Shown piece by piece: positions 46,277 through 55,253 of a DNA stretch of 64,000 nucleotides; within the stretch, counting starts at the first letter, position 1; every line of letters starts with the position of its first letter. A model generated the notes under the pieces. The model saw only the letters and a list, made by a program, of their open reading frames with translations. It made no database searches and had not been told where the DNA came from. This stretch comes from Polyangium fumosum (GTDB lineage: Bacteria > Myxococcota_A > Polyangia > Polyangiales > Polyangiaceae): NCBI RefSeq assembly GCF_005144585.1, contig NZ_SSMQ01000075.1:1-64000 (forward strand), given 5' to 3'. The translations under genes and the position numbers were made by a program.

Positions 46277-48994
46277 ATGAAATCGAGAGGTACATTGGGG
46301 CACAAACGGATCGTGAGCGGTATCGCTCTCGTCGTGGGCTTCCTGGGGCTCTCCGTGCCCGTGACGGCGCGCGCGCAGACGTTCCCGCCCGATGCATCGT
46401 GGGTCGCGCTCGAGCGCACGGATCCGATGACGGGTTTGACGGCGCCGCTCGGCGATCCCGAAGGCGATACCGCCGGCCCGCGCGACATCGTCGGCAATGA
46501 GCAGTTCCCGCTCGCCTACGTGTACAGCGACGGGACCCATTATTACTTCCGGATGCGGATCGACGAGTCGGTGCTGCAAAATGCGACGAACTTTTCGTCG
46601 TTCGGCTGGGGGTGCGTGATCGATACGGACGACGATCCGAGCGATTACGAGTACAGCACGCTCGTCAACGGCGTCTCGAACCCGGACGAGGTGCGGCTCT
46701 GGGCCAATACGACGCAGCAGACGTCGAACGATCCGGGCGATCCGCCGGAGATGTTGCTCCAGACGTATCTCGGCCCGCTGGTGACGGGCGCGGAGGGCTT
46801 CGGGTACGCGCGCGAGGTGTCGGCGGGCTCGAACTTCCCGCTCGCGCCGATGACGCCGACCGAGGATTTCTTCATCGATTGGGCCGTCGAGCGGGGCGCG
46901 CTCATCGCCGCGGGCGTGAGCCTCGATCAGCCGCTGCGTTTCGCCTGTGGCACGGCCGCGAACGGCACGACCCTCTCGCAGGACTTGACGGGCCCGGCGA
47001 ACCTGCCCGACCTGCTCAGTGATCCGGTGAGCTGCGGCGCCGGGGGCTGCATTCCGCAAAATTGCATGGGCGCCGGCGAGGCGTGCTCCGCGGGCGTGGG
47101 CGAATGCCTCTCGACAGGCATCTTCCTCTGCAACGCGGAGAACGAGCCGGTCTGCAACGCGTTCCCGGGCGAACCGGGGACGGAGGCCTGCGGCGACAGC
47201 CTCGACAACGATTGCGACGGCATCATCGACAACGGCTGCCCCGACACGGACGGCGACGGCCTGCCCGACGGCCAGGAAGTCGCGCTCGGCACCGATCCGA
47301 ACGACGCCGACACGGACGACGACGGCATCTCCGACGGCGAGGAGCCGGCCGCCTTCGTGGACTCGGACGGCGACGGGCTCCTCAATGCGCTCGATCCGGA
47401 CAGCGACAACGACGGGCTCTTCGACGGGACCGAGGTCGGCAATGCATGCGATGCGCCGGGGGTCGATCCTGCGGCGGGCCATTGCGTGCCCGACGGCGAC
47501 ATGGGCGCGACGAAGACGAACCCGGTCGACGCCGACACGGACGACGGCGGCGTGTCCGACGGCGCAGAGGACCAAGATCGCGACGGCGTGATCGACGCCG
47601 GCGAGACGAACCCGACGAGCGGCAACGGCGCAGACGATGGGGCGAACACGGATACGGACGGCGACGGCCTGAGCGACGGGTTCGAGGCAGGCCTCGGGAC
47701 CGATCCGAACGACGCCGACACGGACGACGACGGCCTGCCCGACGGCGAGGAGCCGAACCCGACGCTCGATGCGGACGGCGACGGGCTCCTCAACCCGCTG
47801 GATCCGGACAGCGACGACGACGGCCTCGCCGACGGCACGGAGGCCGGCAAGGATTGCTCGAACGCAGGGACGAACCCCGCGGCCGGCAACTGCGTGCCCG
47901 ACGGCGACATGGGCGCGACGAAGACGTCGCCGATCGACGCGGACACAGACGGCGGCGGCGTGAGCGACGGCTCGGAGGACGCGGATCTCGACGGGATGGT
48001 CGATCCGGGCGAGACCGACCCGGCGACGGGTCAGGGCGGGGACGATGGGGCGAACACGGACACGGACGGCGACGGGCTGAGCGACACGCTCGAAGGGACC
48101 CTCGGCAGCAACCCGAACGACGCCGACAGCGACGAGGACGGCGTGCCCGACGGCGAGGAGCCGAACCCGGCGAACGACACGGACGGCGACGGGCTCAAGA
48201 ACGTGCTCGATCCGGACAGCGACGGCGACGGGCTCTCGGACGGCACGGAGGTGGGCAAGGATTGTTCGAACGCGGCGACGGACCCCGCGGCGAACAACTG
48301 CGTGCCCGACGGCGACATGGGCGCGACGAAGACGTCCCCCGTGGATGCCGATACCGACGACGGCGGGCTCTCCGACGGCGACGAGGACACGGACAAGGAC
48401 GGCGTGGTCGACGCCGGCGAGACCGATCCGACGAAGGGCCACGGCGGCGACGACGACGGCGATCCCGACGACGACGACGACGGCCTGACGGACGACGACG
48501 AGGCGACGCTCGGGACCGATCCGAACGACGGCGACAGCGACGACGACGGCGTGCTCGACGGCGAGGAGCCGAGCGCCGGCCTCGATACCGACGGGGATGG
48601 GCTCATCAATGCCCTGGATCCGGACAGCGACGGGGACGGCCTCTTCGACGGGACGGAGCTCGGCAAGGATTGCTCGGCGGCGGGGACGAATGCAGGCGCC
48701 GGCCATTGCACGCCCGACGGCGACGGCGGCGCGACGACGACGGATCCGATGAACGCGGACACGGACGGCGGCGGCGTGAGCGACGGCGACGAGGACACGG
48801 ACAAGGACGGCGTCGTGGATCCGGACGAGAGGGATCCGAATGACGCGGCCGACGACGTGCCATCGTCGGAGGGCACCGTCCTCACGGGCCACGGCTTGAT
48901 TTGCGCGGCCGGTCGCGGCGGCGAGAGCAGCCCTGCGGCGCTCGTCGCGCTCGTGGCCCTCGGGGGGCTCGTGATGCGCAGGAAGCGTCGTTAG
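46277..48994 (+). CDS. TSP3-repeat surface protein (paralogue B)
   Basis: 905 aa from ATG 46277 (GAGGGAG upstream). Signal peptide ends in ARAQ, and the N-terminal domain matches paralogue A (TFPPDASWVALERTD, RDIVGNEQFPLAYVYSDGTH). One MopE-type motif (EACGDSLDNDCDGIIDNG) is followed by four TSP3 units of about 136 residues (408-412 bp). The tail LICAAGRG, LVALVALGGLVMRRKRR has only one Cys, so it is a MYXO-CTERM variant. Unit count and single MopE motif differ from paralogue A (seven and five), showing repeat expansion or loss after duplication. Confidence 0.85.
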   Translation: MKSRGTLGHKRIVSGIALVVGFLGLSVPVTARAQTFPPDASWVALERTDPMTGLTAPLGDPEGDTAGPRDIVGNEQFPLAYVYSDGTHYYFRMRIDESVLQNATNFSSFGWGCVIDTDDDPSDYEYSTLVNGVSNPDEVRLWANTTQQTSNDPGDPPEMLLQTYLGPLVTGAEGFGYAREVSAGSNFPLAPMTPTEDFFIDWAVERGALIAAGVSLDQPLRFACGTAANGTTLSQDLTGPANLPDLLSDPVSCGAGGCIPQNCMGAGEACSAGVGECLSTGIFLCNAENEPVCNAFPGEPGTEACGDSLDNDCDGIIDNGCPDTDGDGLPDGQEVALGTDPNDADTDDDGISDGEEPAAFVDSDGDGLLNALDPDSDNDGLFDGTEVGNACDAPGVDPAAGHCVPDGDMGATKTNPVDADTDDGGVSDGAEDQDRDGVIDAGETNPTSGNGADDGANTDTDGDGLSDGFEAGLGTDPNDADTDDDGLPDGEEPNPTLDADGDGLLNPLDPDSDDDGLADGTEAGKDCSNAGTNPAAGNCVPDGDMGATKTSPIDADTDGGGVSDGSEDADLDGMVDPGETDPATGQGGDDGANTDTDGDGLSDTLEGTLGSNPNDADSDEDGVPDGEEPNPANDTDGDGLKNVLDPDSDGDGLSDGTEVGKDCSNAATDPAANNCVPDGDMGATKTSPVDADTDDGGLSDGDEDTDKDGVVDAGETDPTKGHGGDDDGDPDDDDDGLTDDDEATLGTDPNDGDSDDDGVLDGEEPSAGLDTDGDGLINALDPDSDGDGLFDGTELGKDCSAAGTNAGAGHCTPDGDGGATTTDPMNADTDGGGVSDGDEDTDKDGVVDPDERDPNDAADDVPSSEGTVLTGHGLICAAGRGGESSPAALVALVALGGLVMRRKRR

Positions 48995-49017
48995 CTCGAC
49001 CTGAGCTTACGAAAAGA

Positions 49018-49058
49018 ACGCGGGGAGCGGTCGGCGAAAGCCGGCGCGCTCCCCGCGT
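49018..49058. terminator. Strong two-part hairpin between convergent genes
   Basis: A 12-bp outer stem (ACGCGGGGAGCG / CGCTCCCCGCGT) encloses an inner CGGC-GAAA-GCCG hairpin with a GNRA tetraloop. It has A-rich sequence on one side and CGTTTG on the other, in the 93-bp gap between paralogue B and the convergent Cys-rich lipoprotein. Confidence 0.75.
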
Positions 49059-49087
49059 CGTTTGGGGGCCTCTCCGTCCATCGACGG

Positions 49088-49930
49088 TCAGAGGCATTCG
49101 TTCGAGATACAATCCTTGCCGGCCGGGCAGGGGGTATTGAGGTCGCACTCGGGGTTGACCTCTTCGTTCGTCTTGCAGAGGCCCTGATCACAGGCGACGA
49201 AGCGGTTGTCGATGAGCTTGCAGGCGTTGAGGTTGGCGCAGGGGTAATGGCAGTAGCCGTCCGCGCCGCACTGGGCCGCGCCGGGGCAGGGCTCCTTGCC
49301 GGGGCCGCAGCCGGGGATGGGGGAGGGATCGGGGATGCAGCCGCCGGCCGTGCTGTCGCAGATTTCGCCGGCCGGGCAATCCGCGTGCGTCGTGCAGCCG
49401 GGCTCGCAGATGCCGTCGATGCAGGCCTCTCCGCTCGGGCAGGGTTTCTGCGGGCCGCAGGCGGTCACGGGGTCGGCGACGCAGATGCCCTTGTCGCAGA
49501 TGTATCCGGTTTCGCACGGGCTCTTGTCGTCGCAGCCGACCTCGCACTGGCCGTTCGCGCAGACCTTGCCGGGGCCGCATTCGTAGCTGTGGTTGCAGCC
49601 GACGAGGCAAAGGCCGTCCAGGCAGAGCGTGCCGGAGGGGCAATCGCTGTCGGCGTCGCAGGCGCAGGTGGTCACGTTCGGGTCACACCCGGGCTCGCCG
49701 CCGCCCTGGCCGCCCTGGCCGCCTTGGCCGCCGCCGCCGCCCTGGCCTATGCCCGGCTCGGCGGGCTGACAGCCGTAGCCGTCGCAGATCATGCAGTTTT
49801 CCCCGCGCGCGTCGCACACGACGGTGGCGTCGGCGTCGGAGCAACCGCCGCAGCCGGTGCCGCTCACGGCGAGGAGGAGGAAGAAGGCGCTCGGGGCGAG
49901 GAGCTTGGCGAAGGATGGACGCAAGAACAT
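49088..49930 (-). CDS. Cys-rich lipoprotein with Gly/Gln linker
   Basis: 280 aa from ATG 49930 (GGAGGG five bases upstream). Lipobox VSGTGC gives Cys27. A GGGGGQGGQGGQGGG linker (about residues 70-85) leads to about 195 residues of EGF/Dickkopf-like short disulfide modules: CPSGTLCLDGLCLVGC, CGPGKVCANGQCEVGC, CETGYICDKGICV and CPSGEACIDGICEPGC. About 30 Cys in total. Myxobacterial genomes carry many such proteins at the outer surface; none has a firm function that I know. Its linker resembles the whole mature part of the small lipoprotein at 23525-23824. Confidence 0.8.
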   Translation of the reverse strand: MFLRPSFAKLLAPSAFFLLLAVSGTGCGGCSDADATVVCDARGENCMICDGYGCQPAEPGIGQGGGGGQGGQGGQGGGEPGCDPNVTTCACDADSDCPSGTLCLDGLCLVGCNHSYECGPGKVCANGQCEVGCDDKSPCETGYICDKGICVADPVTACGPQKPCPSGEACIDGICEPGCTTHADCPAGEICDSTAGGCIPDPSPIPGCGPGKEPCPGAAQCGADGYCHYPCANLNACKLIDNRFVACDQGLCKTNEEVNPECDLNTPCPAGKDCISNECL

Positions 49931-50195
49931 GACAACCCTCCAGCGACCGGACGCGCCGCAACGAGCGCGCGGGCGCCTGCTTATTCGTACCACGGGGGTG
50001 CGTAACACGCACCGTGCCACCGTCTTACGTTGCTTGGGGCTGCCGGACGCGCTTCCTTCTGTGAACCGTAGGCCACGCGTCGTGGTGCGTGAGCGTTCAC
50101 GTCTCACCCGAGACAGCGGCCCAATGCCGGGGTAGTCCCGAACGGAGCAAAGCGGAGTGAGGGACGTAGGGGGAGCCCCAACGAGGGCACCCCCT

Positions 50196-51848
50196 CTACA
50201 AAATACCGAACTTCTTCCCTACTTTTTCAAAGGCTTCGAGGGCGCGATCGAGGTGATGGCGCTCGTGCGTCGCCATGTAGCTCGTGCGCAGGACTTGCTG
50301 CTTCGGGGGGACGCCGGGCGTGATGAATGGGTTCACGTAGATCGAGTGCTCGTCGAGCAGCGTCTTCCACATCATCACGGTGCGCAGGTCGTCGCGGATG
50401 TAAATCGGGATCACGGCCGTCTCGGTCTTGCCGAGCTCGAAGCCGAGGCGGCGCAGCTCGTTCCGCATGTACGTGAAGTTCTCGCGCAGCTTGTCCTGCC
50501 GCTCGGGCTCCGCCTGCATCACCTCGAGCGCGGCCATCGCGGCGGCCACGCTCGGAGGCGCGGCGCTCGCGGCGAAGAGGAAACTATAAGCAAAGTGCTG
50601 AATGTAATCGAGCACCTTGCGTTCGCCGACGAGCCAGCCGCCGATCGAGGCGAGTGATTTCGAGAACGTCCCGCCGATGAGGTCGACCTGGTCCGCGACG
50701 CCGAAATGGGCGGCCGTGCCGCGGCCGCCGGGCCCGATCACGCCGAGCGCGTGCGCGTCGTCGACGAGGAGCCGCGCCTTGTGCTTCTTCACGACCGAGA
50801 CGATGCCCGGCAGGTTCGCGATTTCGCCCTGCGCGCTGAAGACGCCGTCCGTGATGACGAGCGCGCCTTCGCTCGTGTCGAGCTCGGAGAGGGCCTGGTC
50901 GAGCGCCTCGGGGTCGTTGTGCCGGTAGCGCACCATGCGCGCGCCGGCGGCCTGGCCGAGGCGGACGCCGTCGTAGATGGAGGCGTGGTCGTCCTTGTCG
51001 ATGACGGCGACGCTCTTCTTGTTGGCGAGGAGCGAGCTGATCGTGGCGATGTTGACCTGGTAGCCCGTGGTGAACACGAGCCCGGCTTCCTTGCCGTGGT
51101 AGGCCGCGAGCTTCTCTTCGAGCTCGTTGTGCAGGCGCATCGAGCCGTTCACCAGGCGCGAGCCGGTCATGCTCGTGCCGTACTTGTCGATCGCCTGCTT
51201 CGCGGCTTCGCGGACCTTCGGGTGCGTGGTCAGCCCGAGGTAGTTGTTCGAGCCGAGCATGATGACGTTGCGGCCTTCGAGCTGCGCTTCCGGCCCGTTG
51301 TTGAAGTCGAGCGGGCGGAAGAACGGGTAGACGCCCATGGCGCGGGCGTTGTCCGCGGTCATGAACTTGTAACACTTCTCGAAGACGTCCCGGCCGCCGA
51401 TGCGCGAGAGCGACGTGCGCGACGCCATCTGCTGGGCGAGTTTTTCCTCCGCCGCGCTCCCGGGGCCCGCCGGCTTCGGCGCCTCGGGGCTCGCGGCTTC
51501 GCCGTTCGTCGCGGCGTGCGCGGCGGCGCCGTTCGTCGCGGCGCCGTTCGTCACGGCATGCGCGGCGGCGCCGTTCGTCGCGGCGGCGGCCTTCGGTGCG
51601 GGCGCGGGGCTCTTCGCGGCTGCGGCGACGACGTCGTCGCCGCCGTCGAGGGCCGGGTCGATCGTGGGCAGCGCGTGGCCGTTGAGGAGGATGCTCCAGG
51701 CCTCGGAGGCGCGCTCGGCGGCCGCTTCGAGCCGGCCTCGCGCGTCCATGAGGCCCGTCGCCACCTGCATCACGCGGTCGTTGCTGATGAGGCGCATCAC
51801 GGCGCTGGAGGACGAGAGCTTCTTTCCCAGTCGATCGATCACGCTCAT
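50196..51848 (-). CDS. Alpha-oxoamine-synthase-family PLP enzyme (serine palmitoyltransferase-like)
   Basis: 550 aa from ATG 51848 (GAGGA upstream). The catalytic part (about residues 150-550) is fold-type I, AOS family: NVIMLGSNNYLGLTTHPKV, GTSMTGSRLVNG, LLVDDAHALGVIGPGGRG and the PLP-Lys motif GGTFSKSLASIGG. The family condenses an amino acid with an acyl thioester (SPT, KBL, BioF); the NNYLGL form and myxobacterial sphingolipids favour SPT-like activity, but BioF-type use cannot be excluded. An unusual ~150-residue N-terminal extension contains helical sequence and an Ala/Asn-rich disordered tract (TNGAAAHAVTNGAATNGAAA). Divergent from the NtrC-type regulator. Confidence 0.8.
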   Translation of the reverse strand: MSVIDRLGKKLSSSSAVMRLISNDRVMQVATGLMDARGRLEAAAERASEAWSILLNGHALPTIDPALDGGDDVVAAAAKSPAPAPKAAAATNGAAAHAVTNGAATNGAAAHAATNGEAASPEAPKPAGPGSAAEEKLAQQMASRTSLSRIGGRDVFEKCYKFMTADNARAMGVYPFFRPLDFNNGPEAQLEGRNVIMLGSNNYLGLTTHPKVREAAKQAIDKYGTSMTGSRLVNGSMRLHNELEEKLAAYHGKEAGLVFTTGYQVNIATISSLLANKKSVAVIDKDDHASIYDGVRLGQAAGARMVRYRHNDPEALDQALSELDTSEGALVITDGVFSAQGEIANLPGIVSVVKKHKARLLVDDAHALGVIGPGGRGTAAHFGVADQVDLIGGTFSKSLASIGGWLVGERKVLDYIQHFAYSFLFAASAAPPSVAAAMAALEVMQAEPERQDKLRENFTYMRNELRRLGFELGKTETAVIPIYIRDDLRTVMMWKTLLDEHSIYVNPFITPGVPPKQQVLRTSYMATHERHHLDRALEAFEKVGKKFGIL

Positions 51849-51985
51849 GAAAGGATCCTCGGCCCCCAAACGATGGCTTACGTGCGACCCGGGGGATACG
51901 GCTCGTGGAAGCCCCTGTCAATCGTGCCCCCAGTGCAAGCGTTGCAGGGTAGCTTCGATCCGTGTAGAAAAGTTTGCGAGGATCC

Positions 51986-53347
51986 ATGCGTCGAGTCCTG
52001 GTCGTCGACGATGAAGAGAACTTGCGGGTCGTCGTTCGCTCCTTTTTGAAGCGCGACGGCTACGAGGTGGAGGTGGCGCCTGGGGTCGAGGAGGCGCTCG
52101 CGCTCCTCGAATCTTTTGGCCCGGACTTCATCCTCACGGACGTGCGGATGCCCCGGCTCGGCGGGCTCGATCTGCTCGCGACGTTGAAGGCGAAGGGTGA
52201 TCCGGCGACGGTCATCGTGATGAGCGCGTACGGCAACGTCGACCTCGCCCTCGAGGCGATGAAGGCCGGCGCGTACGACTACATCCAGAAGCCGTTCAAG
52301 GCCGAGGAGCTCTTGCTCACGCTGCGCAAGGCCGAGGAGCGGGAGGCGCTGCGCCGGGAAAACCGCGCGCTCAAGCAGGAGATCCTGCGCGAGAGCACGT
52401 TCGAGGAGATCCTCGCGAAGAGCGGGAGCATGCAGGCGATCTTCAAGACGATCTCCAAGATCGCCGACTACAAGACCACGGTGCTCGTGATGGGCGAGAG
52501 CGGCGTGGGCAAGGAGCTCGTGGCGCGGGCCCTGCACCGGCGCAGCTCGCGGCGCGGCGGGCCGTTCGTCGCGGTGAACTGCGGGGCGATCCCCGAGAGC
52601 CTGCTCGAGAGTGAGCTCTTCGGTTACCGGCGCGGCGCCTTCACGGACGCGACCACCGACCGCGTGGGGCTCTTCGAACAGGCGAACCACGGCACGCTCC
52701 TGCTCGACGAGATCGGCGAGCTGCCGCTCTCGCTCCAGGTGAAGCTGCTCCGCGTGCTGCAGGAGGAGACGATCCGGAAGCTCGGCGACTCGAAGGACAT
52801 CAAGGTCGACGTGCGGATCATCGCCGCGACGCACCGCGACCTGCACGCCGAGACGCAGGCCGGCCGGTTCCGGGAGGATCTCTTTTATCGGATCAACGTC
52901 CTGCCGATCGGGATCCCGCCGCTCCGGGAGCGGCGCGAGGACGTGCCGCTGCTCGTCGAGCATTTCATGAACCGCAACAACGCGCGCTTCGGGACGAACA
53001 TCCGCGCGCTCTCGCCCGAGGCGCGGCGCCTGCTCCTCGAGTACGCCTGGCCAGGCAACGTGCGCGAGCTCGAAAACACCATCGAGCGGGCCATGGTGCT
53101 CGCCGAGAAGGACAGCATCGAGGCCGACGACCTGCCCGAGCGCATCCGCGAGGCGCGGGATCCGATCCAGCTCCACCTGACGAGCGGGGAGCTCTCGATC
53201 AAGAAGACCGCGCGCGTCATCGAGGAGATCCTGATCCGCCGCGCGCTGCAGAAGACGAAAGGCAACCGCACGCGCGCCGCCGAGGTGCTCGAGATCAGCC
53301 ACCGCGCGCTGCTCTACAAGATCAAAGATTACCGGATCGATCTGTGA
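51986..53347 (+). CDS. NtrC-family sigma-54-dependent response regulator
   Basis: 453 aa from ATG 51986 (GAGGA upstream). Receiver domain, about 1-120: VLVVDDEEN, phospho-Asp in FILTDVRMP, Lys in YIQKPFK. AAA+ domain, about 145-380: Walker A GESGVGKE, Walker B LLLDEIGELP, sensor ATHRDL and the R-finger region FREDLFYRINV. The sigma-54-contact loop reads GAFTDA (residues 217-222), not GAFTGA. C-terminal Fis-type HTH: KTKGNRTRAAEVLEISHRALLYKIKDY. It should activate sigma-54 promoters after phosphorylation by an unlinked kinase. Divergent from the SPT-like gene, which could be a target. Confidence 0.92.
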   Translation: MRRVLVVDDEENLRVVVRSFLKRDGYEVEVAPGVEEALALLESFGPDFILTDVRMPRLGGLDLLATLKAKGDPATVIVMSAYGNVDLALEAMKAGAYDYIQKPFKAEELLLTLRKAEEREALRRENRALKQEILRESTFEEILAKSGSMQAIFKTISKIADYKTTVLVMGESGVGKELVARALHRRSSRRGGPFVAVNCGAIPESLLESELFGYRRGAFTDATTDRVGLFEQANHGTLLLDEIGELPLSLQVKLLRVLQEETIRKLGDSKDIKVDVRIIAATHRDLHAETQAGRFREDLFYRINVLPIGIPPLRERREDVPLLVEHFMNRNNARFGTNIRALSPEARRLLLEYAWPGNVRELENTIERAMVLAEKDSIEADDLPERIREARDPIQLHLTSGELSIKKTARVIEEILIRRALQKTKGNRTRAAEVLEISHRALLYKIKDYRIDL

Positions 53348-53479
53348 TCCCCGCGCGCGGGCGTGAACCTGGCTACGCGTTGGAGCGGCGGTTTTGTGCC
53401 ATGGCATTGAAAGCGTCAGCGGACCGACACAGGCCCTGACACGTCGCGAAAAATTGGTTAACTTTCGAGGGTGACGACC

Positions 53480-55027
53480 ATGAAGGGTCCGCCCGGCGCA
53501 ACGGGACCGACGCCTCCTTCGCCGGGGCGCGGGTCGTCGCGGCGAGCGTTTTCCGAGCTTCCTCCGAACGGCGAGCCCAAGGCCGCGCGGGAGCCCACGG
53601 CCCCGGCGACGAACCCGGACGACAAACCCGCGTCGACGGCGAGCGGCAAGCGGTTTTTCTCGCCGCCCCCGCAGCGCGGGCCGACGCCGACGCCGCCTCC
53701 GCCGGCCGCACGTCCGGCGGGCCCGGCCTCCGTGCCGCCGCCGATGCCGGCGTCGGGGCACGGGCGATCGACGCCGCTGCCGCCTTCGCCCGTGGGGTTT
53801 TCCCGCGCGTCGACGCCACCGCCGCCCTCGACCGCGCCCCGCTCGTGGGCCCCGTCGACGCAGCCGCGCCGCACGCCGCTCCCGGCGTCGTCGCCCCAGG
53901 TGCCGCCGCGGGCGATCTCGACGATCCCGCCGCCGCCCACGTCGCCGCCGCCCTCGTCGCTGGCGCACTCGACGTCGCGGCCGCCGGGGGCGCCCCGCGG
54001 GCCCTCGCTCCTCTCGGCGCGGCCGGCGGTGGATCCGGGGCTCGTGACGCCGGCGGCGCGGGTGCTCGACGAGCTCGTCGCGCTGGAGATGAACGAGCGG
54101 CTGCTCATCGTGCACGACCGGCAGAACGAGGCCGTGGCGCGCGCGTTCGAGCAGGTGGCGCTGGAGCGGCGGGCCCGCGTGGACCGGATCGACGCGGAGG
54201 CGGTGGCGCCGCGTCCGTGGGGGCGTTGTCCGCAGGAGGTGCTCGCGGCGCTGCCGGGCGCGGACGTGACGTTGTTTGCCGCGACGTACGAGGAGGGGGA
54301 GTACGACGCGCGGCATTCGTTCGTCACGATGGCCACGGCGAACCGCGCGCGGCACGTGCACATCGTGGGGACGAGCCGGCGCGCGTTCGTGAACAGCATG
54401 CTGGCGAGCTCGACGCGGGTCTTCGACCTCATCGGGGCGCTGCGCGACGCGGTGAAGCCGCATTCGAGGATCCAGGTGCGCTCGCAGGTGGGGACGTCGC
54501 TCGAAGTGGAGATGGCGCCGAACCTGCGCTGGTTCGCGAACGGAAGCACGATCCGCTCGGGCCAGTGGCTCAACGTGCCGTACGGCGCGCTCGTGACGTC
54601 GCCTGCGCAGGTGACGGGCACCTATGTGGTCGACGCGTCGATGGGCGGCGGCTACGGCTCGCGGCTCGGCTCGCTGTCGAGCCGGCCGATCCGGCTCACC
54701 TTCGACGGCGGGCGGGTGCAACGTGTGGAATGCCGGGACGCCGCGGTGAAAGCGTACATCGAGAAGTTCATCGGCGAAGCGATGGGCCACGATCGGGTGG
54801 GGCTGCTCTCTTTGGGGGCGAACATCGGGATCGCGGCGCCGCTCGGCGAGCTCATCCACGACGAGAACATGCCGGGCGTGCACCTCGCGCTCGGGGAGAA
54901 CTTCGCGGCGCGGACGGGCGCGCTCTGGACGTCGCACGGTCAGCTCTCGTTCGCGGCGGCCGACACGGACGTCGACCTGGACGGCGAGCCGCTCATTCGC
55001 CACGGGCGGTACGTGCGATTGGTATAG
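53480..55027 (+). CDS. M29 aminopeptidase-like domain behind a 190-residue Pro-rich region
   Basis: 515 aa; ATG 53480 is chosen over GTG 53471 for spacing to GAGGGTG. Residues 1-190 are Pro/Ser/Arg low complexity. The C-terminal ~320 residues follow the thermophilic aminopeptidase (M29/AmpS) layout: LVALEMNERLLIVHDRQNE, LFAATYEEGEYDARHSF, GTSLEVEMAP, GLLSLGANIGIAAPLGELIH, NMPGVHLALGENF and a closing HGQLSF...DGEPLIRHG. In M29 enzymes the last blocks supply Glu, His and Asp metal ligands; several candidates are present, but I cannot confirm the full set. It may be an active peptidase or a degenerate scaffold; the Pro-rich tether is not part of the family. Confidence 0.6.
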   Translation: MKGPPGATGPTPPSPGRGSSRRAFSELPPNGEPKAAREPTAPATNPDDKPASTASGKRFFSPPPQRGPTPTPPPPAARPAGPASVPPPMPASGHGRSTPLPPSPVGFSRASTPPPPSTAPRSWAPSTQPRRTPLPASSPQVPPRAISTIPPPPTSPPPSSLAHSTSRPPGAPRGPSLLSARPAVDPGLVTPAARVLDELVALEMNERLLIVHDRQNEAVARAFEQVALERRARVDRIDAEAVAPRPWGRCPQEVLAALPGADVTLFAATYEEGEYDARHSFVTMATANRARHVHIVGTSRRAFVNSMLASSTRVFDLIGALRDAVKPHSRIQVRSQVGTSLEVEMAPNLRWFANGSTIRSGQWLNVPYGALVTSPAQVTGTYVVDASMGGGYGSRLGSLSSRPIRLTFDGGRVQRVECRDAAVKAYIEKFIGEAMGHDRVGLLSLGANIGIAAPLGELIHDENMPGVHLALGENFAARTGALWTSHGQLSFAAADTDVDLDGEPLIRHGRYVRLV

Positions 55028-55080
55028 CCTTGCGCACTTCCCCGACGGGGGCTACGCCGCTTGGCCGTCATTCCTGACAA

Positions 55081-55222
55081 CGATTGGGGCTGCGCTCGGA
55101 CAAGCCGATCTACGCCCCAGACCTCAACAACGATTGGGGCTGCGCTCGGACGAGCCGAGCTACGCCCCAGACCTCAACAACGATTGGGGCTGCGCTCGGA
55201 CGAGCCGATCTACGCCCCAAAC
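55081..55222. repeat. Three tandem 50-bp repeats, each able to form a hairpin
   Basis: Units start at 55081, 55131 and 55181 with 2-4 differences between copies. Each has TGGGGC paired with GCCCCA around an inner TCGG/CCGA stem; in the middle unit the inner stem is a perfect 6 bp (GCTCGG / CCGAGC). They fill the gap between the M29-like gene and the PIN-PhoH gene, ending about 30 bp before the latter's start. Possible terminator, attenuator or RNA-binding array. Confidence 0.8.
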
Positions 55223-55253
55223 CCCAGTTGCAACGGGCCGAAGAAGCTCAGCC

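Noticed and set aside
46025..48892. 955-residue antisense frame opposite paralogue B
   Set aside because: Same cause; no start context or domain, and it overlaps the methyltransferase start region.
53397..53406. TGCCATGGCA palindrome upstream of the M29-like gene
   Set aside because: A 10-bp palindrome is expected about once per kilobase by chance; nothing else supports an operator.
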